Assembly: GCA_039105265.1 (NCBI GenBank)
Contig: JAPFFF010000006.1
Location: 4,030,001-4,094,000, forward strand
DNA length: 64,000 bases
DNA from: Tritrichomonas musculus
Taxonomy: Eukaryota > Parabasalia > Tritrichomonadida > Tritrichomonadidae
Direction of reading: 5' to 3'
Position numbers and translations under genes: made by a program. Every line of letters begins with the position of its first letter. Within the stretch, counting starts at the first letter, position 1. The notes below the pieces were generated by a model that made no database searches, had not been told where the DNA came from, and saw only the letters and a list, made by a program, of their open reading frames with translations. Positions 38,588 through 48,825 of this stretch are shown one piece after another.

Positions 38588-39721
38588 TTATAAGAAAAGA
38601 GATGCTGTTCTTCTTGGTCCAATTTTAGCGCTAAGTTCTCTTCTAAGAACAGCAGATTCTTCTTTAGCTTTCTGAAGTTCTTTCTGTATTGTGAATGTTT
38701 GCTGCTTGAGAGAGAATGATTCTTCGAGCAATTGTCTCTGTTCTGCACTTCTCTTCCTTTCAATTTCGAGTTGTTGAGTCTTCCTTAAGTTAGCATTCAT
38801 TAATGTTGTTTTAAGTTTATCTGCAATTCTACTTGCATCCTTAAGTTTCTGTCTAAACTCGCCTTCAACTCGATCAATTTGAGCTTGGAGTGCTTGAATC
38901 TTTTCTTGTCTATTCGCAAGAGTTGTTTCTCTTCGCTGACGTATTTTATCGAGCTCTGCATAAAGTTTGGTTAATTGAGATTTGTATTGTTCTTCTTTTC
39001 TAGCCATTTTTTCTTGAACTTCTTCGATTTCACTTTGAAATTGACCATCTTGTTCATCAAGAACCATTGTAAGTTCCATGATTCTACTTTGACTAGTATG
39101 TTCGTCTTCTTTTATTGATTGTAGAATGTCTCTTTTCTGTGACTCTAGTTGCTGAATCCTATTTATATAAAGATTATCATCTTCATTATCTAAAGATAAA
39201 TCATCTTCTGGAGGTGGTATTGTGGACTGTTTATATTTTCTTAGATTTTCTTCAAAAGTCTTTAAACGGCTTTGAGTTTCTGCTAGACGTGGATCTTCTT
39301 CGACATTTTGTGGTTGTTGAGCGAGCTGTTGCATTGAAATTTGGATTTGATCAAGGTTTTCATTGTGCTCGCGTTGGAGAGCTTCAAGACGTGATAAATG
39401 CTCCATTCTAGCTTGTGAAAATCGTGTATCAGCACCTGCCTTAATTCGCTTCAATTGTGTAAGAAGATTTTCTTTCTTACTAAGAAAATCGCGTTCTTCA
39501 TCAGCTAAATCTGAGTTTGCAGCACCAAGCTGAACCATCAGATCTTTCAAATGATCTTGCATATCACGAACTGTTTGTTCCTTTTTGGCAATAAGGTCAT
39601 TTGAAACTTGTTCCATTTTTTCTCGGCGAGAAGATTGAAATTCATCAAATGTTTGTATTGGAGCAGGCATTGATCTAGTAAATGCTTGTTCATTTCGGGT
39701 TTTTGTCTGCAAACGACTCAT
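38588..39721 (-). CDS. Coiled-coil protein
   Basis: The product is 377 aa and starts at the first ATG. A basic, polar head (MSRLQTKTRNEQAFTRSMPA) of about 30 residues is followed by near-continuous coiled coil from 30 to 355, with a Pro-rich break at about 165-180 (QSTIPPPEDDLSLDNEDD). It ends in a short basic tail, AKIGPRRTASLFL. It resembles filament-forming or basal-body coiled-coil proteins in composition, but no family is recognised. It lies 184 bp from the Raptor gene on the same strand; both probably have separate promoters. Confidence 0.7.
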   Translation of the reverse strand: MSRLQTKTRNEQAFTRSMPAPIQTFDEFQSSRREKMEQVSNDLIAKKEQTVRDMQDHLKDLMVQLGAANSDLADEERDFLSKKENLLTQLKRIKAGADTRFSQARMEHLSRLEALQREHNENLDQIQISMQQLAQQPQNVEEDPRLAETQSRLKTFEENLRKYKQSTIPPPEDDLSLDNEDDNLYINRIQQLESQKRDILQSIKEDEHTSQSRIMELTMVLDEQDGQFQSEIEEVQEKMARKEEQYKSQLTKLYAELDKIRQRRETTLANRQEKIQALQAQIDRVEGEFRQKLKDASRIADKLKTTLMNANLRKTQQLEIERKRSAEQRQLLEESFSLKQQTFTIQKELQKAKEESAVLRRELSAKIGPRRTASLFL

Positions 39722-40237
39722 TATTAATTATTTAAAAAATCAATAATTTTTAAAAAATTTAATCTAAACGGATTGAGTTTTTTTTGAAATTATGGATGAA
39801 AATTAAAAGATTAAATATATGAAATTCATTTAATTTACAATGCAAAAAAGAAAAATATTATTAAATTTTCTCAAATATATTTAATAATTTCGCTGAAAAG
39901 CCAATACAACACATTATTAAGTATGACTTTTTGAAAAAGAGTAATGAAAACTAGTATTTACAGATATATATCCATAATAAAATTCGGTATATATGTATTT
40001 TCATGAAAATACTGTTTTAAAAGTTAGTAACATTCTCTGATATATATTTTTTTGTTTGTTATTATTGTGGTTGATTGATATTTTAAGTGTTTATATTATT
40101 TAATCGTTATGGTGAAAATATAATAAAATTTGACAAATTTTAAAAATTTTCCTTATATATTTTTATCGTTATGGTGAAAATAATCTCAAAATATTTGAGT
40201 TATTGCAAAAATTTTAAGCCAAAATTTATATTTGAAA
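39722..40237. promoter_or_regulatory. Divergent promoter with 18-bp direct repeats
   Basis: ATCGTTATGGTGAAAATA occurs at 40103-40120 and again, identical, at 40165-40182, 62 bp apart and about 55 and 117 bp before the UBX gene ATG. The complement contains TAACGAT, which resembles the ACGAT-type Myb recognition elements described upstream of the T. vaginalis ap65-1 gene. ACTTTTTGA also occurs at 39927-39935. Confidence 0.45.
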
Positions 40238-41836
40238 ATGGATGATGATGAAATGAATTCAACATTGGGATTATTGAAGGCATTGTCCAGTGTCAAGAAT
40301 CTCGATCCTAAAGACAAGCTTCCATGCATCTCAGTTAAGGATATTAAAAAAACTCTTAACGCAAATAAAGATAAATTAATTATAATCCTTTTTATTGATT
40401 CTACATCTCCTTTGATAAATCTATTTCATACCAAACTTAGTCCATTTGCAAAAGAAAGCCGAATGGCTCTAGCTTATTATGTTGACATTTCTAAAGAACC
40501 AAATGCAGCTCAAGATTACCAGGTGAAAATTGCTACCACTATCCTTTTCAAAAATTCTAAAGAATTAGAACGCTTTCCTGGCATGCTTGATGAAGAGGCG
40601 CTTACTTATATTAAAGATCATATACCAATTGATCCATTCGGAGGTGGCGGCCATAAAATCACACAAATGGATCAAGGAGATTATGAAGAATATTTGAAAA
40701 GTGTTAGACGTCCAAAACCTGAAGCTCCTCCTCCACAACCCAAAAAACCAAAGCATTCCAAATATGACGACATTGTTCTACCTAATTTACCAACACAGCA
40801 ACCACCAAGTTCACAGCCACCAATACAAGTAAACCAAGCACCTCAGCCACCAACAATTCCATTTATAAATCCATTTACTGATGATTATAAAGAACTTAAG
40901 CAAAATCTTATTGATATCTCATTCAGTGAAGATGAAATTATTGATTCATTTATTGCAGGATGTGGTGAAGTTAACGAATGTGCAGAATATATGGAAAATG
41001 TCAGAAAAAATTTGCCTAATAATCAAAAATTGACATATCCGGGCTTCAATATTGATGACCTTTTACCTGAACAAAGAGAAATATATGATTGTAACGATGT
41101 TGCTTTAGATAGGCTTGAAATGCTCTATGTTTTTTTATACACAGGGACAACAGATGAAAATGATCTTCTAGAATTTATCTCTCAAGCTCAAAATGGCCAG
41201 TCTCTTCCATTTAAAAAACCTGCTCAAAGTCCTCAAGTTGACAGTGTTGATGCAGAACTTATGCGTCTTTTAAACCAGCAGGGTATACAGCAGCCACAGC
41301 AACCAAATAACTTCTCTAGAACTGCACCCACATCAGACTTTCAAGATTTTCAAAAAATTGCTCAAAAAGAAATTAAAAAAGAAATGGAAGAAGCCAGGAA
41401 GAAGAGAAACGAAGAGTTATTATATAGGCAGCAAACGAGGCAAGCAATACGCGATCAAAGACTTAATAGTCAACGCGAAAGGGAATCTCAAGCCAAAAAA
41501 GATCAATTATCAAAAACAGCTCCTATTACTCCAGTAAAGTCGGCATCTCCAAAACCTCAGGATGCTAATAAGAAAGTAGTGATAAGGTTTAGATTGCCAA
41601 ATGGCTCAAATGCTCAATATGAATTCGAGCCAACAGATACTTTTGAAGCCGTTGAGAATAAATTAAGGGAGGGCAATCACATAAATGAAACTGATATTAT
41701 CGAATTTAATGTTATGCCAGCACCAAGAATTTGGAGGAAAGATTTTGGATTACAGTTGCAAGAAAAAAATGTTCGCGGAAGAGTCATGATGTCCATTATT
41801 GTGTTACCTCCACAAGAAGCACCAGATAGCCAGTAA
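40238..41836 (+). CDS. UBX-domain protein (CDC48/p97 adaptor), UBXN4-like
   Basis: The product is 532 aa from ATG 40238; a TTG two codons upstream is ignored. A thioredoxin-like N-terminal domain without the CxxC pair occupies about 30-130 (DKLIIILFIDSTSPLINLF). A Pro-rich linker (145-205) is followed by a UBA-like three-helix segment at about 215-260, then a charged helix (KEIKKEMEEARKKRNEELLY) at 375-430. The UBX fold is at about 445-530 (KVVIRFRLPNGSNAQYEFEP and its closing strand). Such proteins link ubiquitinated cargo to the CDC48/p97 segregase. The thioredoxin-like head suggests UBXN4 or UBXD7 relatives. The p97-contact loop normally reads FPR; here the corresponding stretch is less typical. 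The stop overlaps TAAA. Confidence 0.8.
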   Translation: MDDDEMNSTLGLLKALSSVKNLDPKDKLPCISVKDIKKTLNANKDKLIIILFIDSTSPLINLFHTKLSPFAKESRMALAYYVDISKEPNAAQDYQVKIATTILFKNSKELERFPGMLDEEALTYIKDHIPIDPFGGGGHKITQMDQGDYEEYLKSVRRPKPEAPPPQPKKPKHSKYDDIVLPNLPTQQPPSSQPPIQVNQAPQPPTIPFINPFTDDYKELKQNLIDISFSEDEIIDSFIAGCGEVNECAEYMENVRKNLPNNQKLTYPGFNIDDLLPEQREIYDCNDVALDRLEMLYVFLYTGTTDENDLLEFISQAQNGQSLPFKKPAQSPQVDSVDAELMRLLNQQGIQQPQQPNNFSRTAPTSDFQDFQKIAQKEIKKEMEEARKKRNEELLYRQQTRQAIRDQRLNSQRERESQAKKDQLSKTAPITPVKSASPKPQDANKKVVIRFRLPNGSNAQYEFEPTDTFEAVENKLREGNHINETDIIEFNVMPAPRIWRKDFGLQLQEKNVRGRVMMSIIVLPPQEAPDSQ

Positions 41837-43758
41837 AAAGCATGATATCTATAACTAAAGTTCTATATTATATACTTAATATATTTCCAATTAAATAAAT
41901 CTTAAATAACAAATTAAACTCTAAATAAGTGAGCATGAATACTTTTATATTTAAATGATTGTCATAGATCTACTAATTTATTCATAAAAAGAATATTTGT
42001 TCTATAATAAATTCTCTTGCTCAATGATTTAAATATAAAATTTAAGCATAAATTTCCAATCTTCATTATTTATTTGTTTCTATTATCAAATCCAAACTTG
42101 TATAAGAATATTGACTTCTTGATATAGTTTGACGATAAACCTGTTGACATCACGAAAAACTGGTCTAGATCATCAACTTTTTCATTAAACTCTTAGAAAT
42201 ACTCGGAATACTTTTCTAAAAACTGGTAGACCTCTCAGTTTTTTACAAAAATTTGTAATCAAAAAATATTTATATATACAAATAATAAATATATTTTTGA
42301 AAATATATATAATATATATATTATAAAGGAAATTAATAATATAATATTTAAATATAGAACTAATTAATAATAAAAAAATGCGAATTATAGCAAAATTAAG
42401 AATAATGAGAGAAATAAAATTATTCTTCTATTGTTATAACTACTAATTTTTAAATATATAAGCTATATATTATAAATATATTGTATAAATAAATTTCATA
42501 ATAGAAAAAAAAAGATATAGATAAAATATTCATTTTTTTAAAGCTATTCAAAATGAAAAAATTGAAGCCTTTCCGAATAACTTTTTGAATCATTTCCAAA
42601 AAAAAATTGAAAGAATAATGAAAGCTTAAAAAATAATTGAAGCATTTCCGAATAACTTTTTGAACCAATTCCAAAAAAAATTGAAAGATAGCATTTCTTT
42701 TATCAAACTTTTTCTAAACATTCTTTTTATTATTTTTTTTTTTTGAACCATTTCCGAATAACTTTTTGAATATTTTTAGAAGAGGTCGTTCAGTGAAGTG
42801 ATTTTAACATAACTTTTTACTTGCAATCAACTTTTTACTAAAAAAATTTTAACAAAATTCCCAAAAAATTATATAATCATAATTTATAGGATTATTCTGT
42901 TTTGTTAAATGTAAAATTGTAGTCAAATATGATTTTTTAAATTTTTGAAATAATATTAATCATTACTGATTTTATCTTTGAATTTTTAAGATTTGTAAGA
43001 TTTAATACGATAAATTATATTATTATTCATATACTCGTTATAAATACCTTGAATCATTCTATTTAAATGATTATTGGTCTCTGAATTGCATTATTAGATA
43101 ATTTCAGTTTTTTGACATCAAACATTATTCAACGGTTTATGGTATTTATTCATTTGGTTAGTTATTGTAATATGATTTTATCTTCAACTTTTTAGGAAAT
43201 TTCTTCCAGTCAATTTTGCATTATAAAATTGCATTTTATATTCCTATACATTCATCTCCAAATTAAAGATTTTAATATATTTTAATATATTTATATATAT
43301 ATTATTAATTTGATTATTCAATTAATTTATCAAAATTTTAGATATTTATAGATATAGATCAATTTTTATAATTTGAGAGTATTTTTCTGTTAAAATAATT
43401 TATTCAATATTTTTATTTATTTAAATGAAAAAATTGAATAACAATTCAAAAAGTGGCGTAGAAAAAAACGATTGTCCCATAAAATTGTACTTTTTGATCG
43501 TTAGGTTGTATACCATGGTTTGTACAAAAAGTAAAGGTTAATTATAAATTAAAATAATAAAGTATGCGAGTTTTATTTTAATGTTATATTAGACTGATCA
43601 AAGTTAATAAATAATCTTTATTAGAATATGAATTAATGTTTATGAAAGTTGATCACATAAAAATAATGCTTAGTCATGTTTATTTGTTGTTTTTTTTTAA
43701 TTCATCAATCAATTTTTAGTTATATTCTCTTTTAAAAATGAAAATAATTCATATGTTA
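41837..43758. other. Gene desert, left part
   Basis: No gene is seen. It contains a short tandem repeat at about 42560-42770 (separate entry) and AGAGGTCGTTCAGTGAAGTG at 42781-42800. The latter recalls the left end of the 2.3-kb element beginning at 43759. A 9-bp inverted repeat TACTTTTTG / CAAAAAGTA lies at 43488-43496 and 43525-43533. Confidence 0.5.
42560..42775. repeat. Three spaced copies of TTCCGAATAACTTTTTGAA
   Basis: Identical 19-mers start at 42571, 42646 and 42752. Each is surrounded by similar CAATTCC/AAAAAATTGAAAG sequence, so the units are diverged repeats of about 75-105 bp. Read on the minus strand they encode QKVIRK-containing peptides, but the frame has no other coding look. 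Each copy contains the AACTTTTTGA motif. Confidence 0.75.
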
Positions 43759-46095
43759 GAGGTGCGGACAGGGTGAAGTGATTTAGATTCGCACCAAAAT
43801 TTGCATATATTAATTATTTTTTATGAGCATTATAATGATTTAATTATTTTTTATTTTCGTCCACGGGGCCGACTTGTGGCGATATATGATTTTTTTTCTG
43901 AGGTAGAAAAATATAAACAACTGAAAAAAATATAAAAATATGTAAACTATAGAAATTATAAAATTAAGAGAAAAATCTATTATTTAGAAGAAAAAAAGTA
44001 ATAAAAACATGATAAAAATCATTTTTATACTATTTAAAAAAATGTTTCTCGTTTGTTATTATTTAATTATTAATGTATGATATAGTTTCCACTTAAATTG
44101 GCCCAAAAAAAAATTGAGAAAATGAAAATGGGCCAAATTTAATAAAAAAAAGTATTTTAAAAATATATTATTAATATATAATTGTTATGTATTTTATATA
44201 TATCATATAATTATTATAATATAATAAAATAATAAATTACATATTAAGATATGAATTCAAATGTAACGACTCTCAATTATTATTTACTATAAAAGGGTTC
44301 GACCTTTGGCGGTTATCAAATTCTAAAATTATAAAAAATTATTAATAAATAATATTGGCATTATCAATAACATGATGCAATTTTAAATATGAAGCCGATT
44401 CTATTAGCCAAAATAGAGATATTTCACTAAAAAAAATAAAAACAGAAAAAGTTTAACTTTTGAAAGGGGAAAATATTTTTGAGTTCTTATCTAATTTCCA
44501 CCATTCAAAGAGATTTTGGGAATTTGTAAATATCCAAATATATAAATATTTTGTAACATTTATGTCATATATTCATTTTTTATAATTTATTTTACATCTT
44601 TTAAATTAATTAAAAAGTAATTAATTAAATATCATGTAAGATAAATTTATTTATGAAAAATAAAATTGAATTAATACGTTATTATAATTAATTCTCAATT
44701 GTGATATACATATAAACTGAGTAAAAATGTAAATTAATATTTTATAATAATATATATATAATTTATATTATATATAATAAATATATAATCATTAATATGA
44801 TGATATAAATAATATATTATCCAAATAATAAGTATTTGTTAATAAATATAATATATTTTCAAAATTCAGATATTATCAAAATAATTTTTTCAAAAACTAG
44901 CATTTTATTCAATTATTAATTCAAAATTTTTATTTATAAAAAACAATAATTTCTTGAATATCAATAATATAATTTGTTATAAATTATTATTATATTTCAT
45001 GTTATATATAAATAATGTAAATAATAAATCATTTAAGAAAAAGCCTCAAATATCATAATAAAAACACTTATTTTAATGATTAATAGAATAAATAGCAAAT
45101 ATTTTGTTTTATAAGATATATTAAATTAATATAGATTTTATCAGATATTGATTTAAGAATTTATTAAATAGAAAGAATATTTAAATTTTAAGATATTATT
45201 ATTTTTCAATCAAAAAAAATTTGAGAGAGTCGACCCCTTTTTTTACTATATTCTCAATTTTATTCTCGAAGATTTTTTTATTCAAAATTTATGAATAAAA
45301 AATTAATGAAAAAAAACTTTCTACATTTGATTTAAATTTTAATTAAACTTCAAAATATATAAAGAAAATTATTTATTCCCTTTCTCTCAAATTACCATTT
45401 TATGAAAAGCGCTTTGAAATTATAATTGTTCAATATTTAGAATATACAGTTATATAAAGTTTATTAATTGTTTATATTTATTTTAAATATTTTAATAGTA
45501 TATATAATATTATTAAAAGTTATATAATCTATGATATACATATAAATATAAAAAGATATTTGCTTAATATTTCAATAAAAATTTTTTATTGAAAAAAAAT
45601 CGTTATTAATGTTTATTATTTTAAAATTGATTTTTGCAGCTCAGCCCCCTGAATCAAATTAAACTAAATTTAGCATATCTTTATTATATTAAATGTAAAA
45701 TATTTAAATGTAATTATAATCTAAATAAATTCTTTATTTATTTAGATATTTCAAAAAAATATATAAAAATACATTAAAATGAACTTTTTAACAAAATATG
45801 AAATATTTATAAAATAACAAAATGCATAATTAATCATTAATTTCCAATATATATAATAATTAATCATTATAATTTCAATCCATCCATCAGGTGGCTGGAT
45901 TAGGTTATTTTCATAGGATACTTGTTTGTGTTATTATAACTTATATAATTGATATTTTAAAACATTTAAATAATAAATATATAAAATAAGTGCACTATAA
46001 TATAATATCAAAATTTAATTTAGTAAATATTAATACATAAAAAGATATACATATTTTTATAAACGTTAAAAATGTAAAGTAGGTGTCCGCACCTC
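43759..46095. mobile_element. 2.3-kb non-autonomous TIR element (MULE-like) with 10-bp target duplication
   Basis: The ends are perfect 12-bp inverted repeats, GAGGTGCGGACA at 43759-43770 and its complement at 46084-46095. They are flanked by the identical decamer TCATATGTTA at 43749-43758 and 46096-46105. The interior is about 2.3 kb of AT-rich DNA with no open frame, and it holds a second element at 44292-45240. A 9-11 bp duplication with short inverted ends points to Mutator-like elements, which are known to be numerous in trichomonads. The assignment to MULE is inference because no transposase is present. Confidence 0.8.
44292..45240. mobile_element. Nested 0.95-kb TIR element
   Basis: The ends read AAAGGGTTCGAC (44292-44303) and, inverted, AAAGGGGTCGAC (complement at 45229-45240). 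They are flanked by ATTTACTATA (44282-44291) and TTTTACTATA (45241-45250), nine of ten bases alike. It lies wholly inside the 43759-46095 element, so it inserted later. It has no coding capacity. Its size is nearly that of the element at 54892-55846, but the end sequences differ. Confidence 0.65.
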
Positions 46096-46105
46096 TCATA
46101 TGTTA

Positions 46106-46431
46106 ATTAAGTTTTTGTGATTAGCCTAAGTAAAAAAAGATTGTAATATTAGAAAAGTTTTCACCATGATCATTCTCAAAAGAAAATAATGCTTATGAAA
46201 AGTGAAATTAATCATTAAAATTCTAGGTTCTTGAAAAAAATATAAGAATAACTTTTTTTCCAGATTATGATGATATACAAGCATTTATTTTGCAAATTAC
46301 TCAATACATAAAACGAATGAAAAAATTCTGTTTTCACAATTATTTTGAAAGGTGACAAATCCAATTTTGATAATTTTTAATTTTTTATTTATACAAAATT
46401 TCTTATTAATATTTCTCTCAAAATTTTTTCG
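46106..46431 (+). other. Upstream region of the Myb gene
   Basis: AT-rich leader between the 2.3-kb element and the Myb gene. No clear motif apart from a T-rich stretch ending just before the ATG. Confidence 0.3.
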
Positions 46432-47625
46432 ATGACTGATCCGCTTGTTGAGATTGCTCTATCTTATGCCCAATCATCTCAAAAGGCTATCACAGATAAT
46501 GAATTAAATGAACTAGGGGATATATTTGATAGATTTATTAAAGGCCAAATTCCAAAAAGCGAAGCGTCATTTAAAGTGGAAAAAATCATTGGATCTGCCA
46601 ATTTAGTAGATAAAATCGACGAAATCATACAAGTTTCAGAAGAGCCTATTCCTAATACTCAAGGAGAAGGAAATTCTCGGCCAAAGTCTAAGCCCTGGAC
46701 AAAGTACGAAGATCAACGTCTACTTGCAGGGATTCATAAAGTTGGACTTGAATCCTGGAACAATGTTGCTGCTTTTGTTGGCAATGGAAGAACGAGATCG
46801 CAATGTTCTCAAAGGTGGAATCGCGGACTTAATCCAAAAATCTCTAAAACTTGTTGGAGTCATGATGAAGAAGTCAAACTTCTCGAGTACGTTGAAAAAT
46901 ATGGTGAGCGTGCATGGACCAGGATTGCAAACGAATTTGGTAATCGAAGTGATGTCCAATGCCGATACAGATATCAACAACTTTCTAAAGATGCTACTCT
47001 TCTCGATATGGACAAAATTCCAGAAGGACCGCTTTCATGCCCCAACGTACCAATTCCTAACTCCTCAAGTGTAGCGCATTCTCCGCAAAATATTAGTACA
47101 CCAAAAGCTAATTCATTGCCACCAAGTTATGATAACAGTAATTCTCGGCAATCATCAATATTTAACTTATCAGACATGATGAACTTGCCTCCCCCAATTT
47201 ACCAAAATACATGTTTCACGCCAATGGATCAATCGTTAATGCAACCTCCCATGCAGCCAATGCAGCCCCCTCCAATTCCAAAGTCGAAACAATCCTCTCC
47301 ACAGCAAAACTCACCTTCTTCACCTTCAGCAATGTCTAGTTCAAACTTTCCACACAATTTTAATTCAAATGCAAATTCAAATAATTCGCCTAGCTTCGTT
47401 TCAAATAGTCCTTCTCCATTAATGCAATCACCTAAGCAGCAATTGCCTCAAATACCAATAATGTCTCAAATGCAACCCTTTGGTCAACAGCAACAGCAGC
47501 AGCCTTTGTCTCCACTTCCGCCAGATATACCTAATCCTGATAACGATTTTTCATATATTAATAATCAAAGATTACCAAGAATGTCACTTCCTAATATTGA
47601 TGCGTCATTCTTTATCGAATACTAA
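46432..47625 (+). CDS. R2R3 Myb DNA-binding protein
   Basis: The product is 397 aa. Two Myb repeats are clear. R2 is about residues 86-136 (KPWTKYEDQRLLAGIHKVGL, then SWNNVAAFV and RSQCSQRW). R3 is about 139-187 (KTCWSHDEEVKLLEYVEKYG, then AWTRIANEF and DVQCRYRY). The regularly spaced tryptophans are kept except Tyr for the last one of R3, a usual substitution. About 200 residues of Pro/Gln/Asn/Ser-rich, probably activating or disordered, sequence follow. Myb proteins are the main family of sequence-specific regulators in trichomonads and also bind core-promoter motifs. The N-terminal 80 residues are helical and acidic. Confidence 0.9.
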   Translation: MTDPLVEIALSYAQSSQKAITDNELNELGDIFDRFIKGQIPKSEASFKVEKIIGSANLVDKIDEIIQVSEEPIPNTQGEGNSRPKSKPWTKYEDQRLLAGIHKVGLESWNNVAAFVGNGRTRSQCSQRWNRGLNPKISKTCWSHDEEVKLLEYVEKYGERAWTRIANEFGNRSDVQCRYRYQQLSKDATLLDMDKIPEGPLSCPNVPIPNSSSVAHSPQNISTPKANSLPPSYDNSNSRQSSIFNLSDMMNLPPPIYQNTCFTPMDQSLMQPPMQPMQPPPIPKSKQSSPQQNSPSSPSAMSSSNFPHNFNSNANSNNSPSFVSNSPSPLMQSPKQQLPQIPIMSQMQPFGQQQQQQPLSPLPPDIPNPDNDFSYINNQRLPRMSLPNIDASFFIEY

Positions 47626-47729
47626 CTTGTTATTTATTATTATCTATTAAAGCCGTATAATATCGATTTTGTGATTTTTTTTTTACTACTATTCAGAAAA
47701 AGTTGATTAATAAAAAAATGTGAAATAAA

Positions 47730-48545
47730 ATGTCAGAAAGGCTAAAAAAGGTCATTGATGAATGGAATCAAATATCTGACTCAGAATGGTATATGAGTTA
47801 TCGAACTGATAAAGTAATCGATGATATTCTTGAAAAACCGGAAAAAGCTTTTCATAAAAAAACATGGGAAATCATTAATCAGAATTTACCCAATTTAAAA
47901 GGAAAAAATGTTCTTGTTCCATCGAGTGGTGACAATAGAGCTGTATTTGCATTTGCCGCGCTGGGATCAAATGTTACTTCTTGCGACATTTGTGAAAAGC
48001 AATTAATTCTTGCTAGAAAAATAGCAGAGAAAAAGCATTTATCAATTCAATTCCAAGTTGAAGATACAATGAAATTAGATGAAATTCCTTCTGATAACTA
48101 CGATTTGGTATATACCTCCGAAGGAGTTCTAGTATGGATAAATGATTTATCTGGAATGTTTCATCACATTTTTCGTGTTCTAAAAAAAGATGGATTTTAC
48201 ATCAATTTTGAAATGCATCCATTTACTCGGCCTTTTGCATATGATGATGGACGCCCTGAAGGCAGAGATATTGTGATAAGGAAAGATTACAATTCGATCG
48301 GACCTTTTGATGATGGGCTCGAATATCACTGGCGTTTGCAGGATATTTTAAATTCTATGCTTACTTCAGGAATTATTTTAAAGCATCTCGAAGAAATGCA
48401 TGACGAAAAAGAGAAAGGCCATTTTTGGTTTTATGAAACTGAAAGGGAGAAAATGTCTGATGAAGAAATTGAATCTTACTATGATATAAATAAAAATCCA
48501 TTAGCAGCCCTACCTCAATGGTTCACTGTATGCGCACAAAAATAA
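47730..48545 (+). CDS. SAM-dependent methyltransferase (class I)
   Basis: The product is 271 aa. The Rossmann core begins at about residue 54: KNVLVPSSGDNRAVFAFAAL is motif I with an SGD in place of the usual GxG, followed by the acidic VTSCDICE end of strand 2. VEDTMKLDEIPSDNYDLVYT holds motifs II-III, and HIFRVLKKDGFYINFEMHPF is the motif IV-V strand and turn. The Tyr/Trp-rich C-terminal part probably forms the substrate pocket. It is similar to small-molecule methyltransferases of bacteria such as UbiE/Methyltransf_11 types; the substrate is unknown. It lies 104 bp after the Myb gene. A bacterial origin is possible but the AT content is like the host's. Confidence 0.85.
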   Translation: MSERLKKVIDEWNQISDSEWYMSYRTDKVIDDILEKPEKAFHKKTWEIINQNLPNLKGKNVLVPSSGDNRAVFAFAALGSNVTSCDICEKQLILARKIAEKKHLSIQFQVEDTMKLDEIPSDNYDLVYTSEGVLVWINDLSGMFHHIFRVLKKDGFYINFEMHPFTRPFAYDDGRPEGRDIVIRKDYNSIGPFDDGLEYHWRLQDILNSMLTSGIILKHLEEMHDEKEKGHFWFYETEREKMSDEEIESYYDINKNPLAALPQWFTVCAQK

Positions 48546-48825
48546 TAGTAGATTATTCATTATTGACCTTTCCTACTTTTAATGTTTTTTAAATTTTACA
48601 GATGTGTTAAATGGCCTATAGTCTTAATGCAGCATCTTTTTTCATATCCTTATTTTATTATTAAGGCTGGCAATATTGGTTGATGAATTTGCCGTGATTG
48701 CTATTATTGGATTTAAGATAGTGACTCTCAGAACTCTGTTGTTTTTTAAAATAAATAAAAAATAATAATAATATTGGTGTTAATATATTTTATACAAAAT
48801 CCATTATTTTTTGATGTGTGTGTAG

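Noticed and set aside
45640-45905. CAGCCCCCTGA and TCAGGTGGCTG as ends of a small element inside the 2.3-kb element
   Set aside because: Ten of eleven bases pair, but no direct repeat flanks them.
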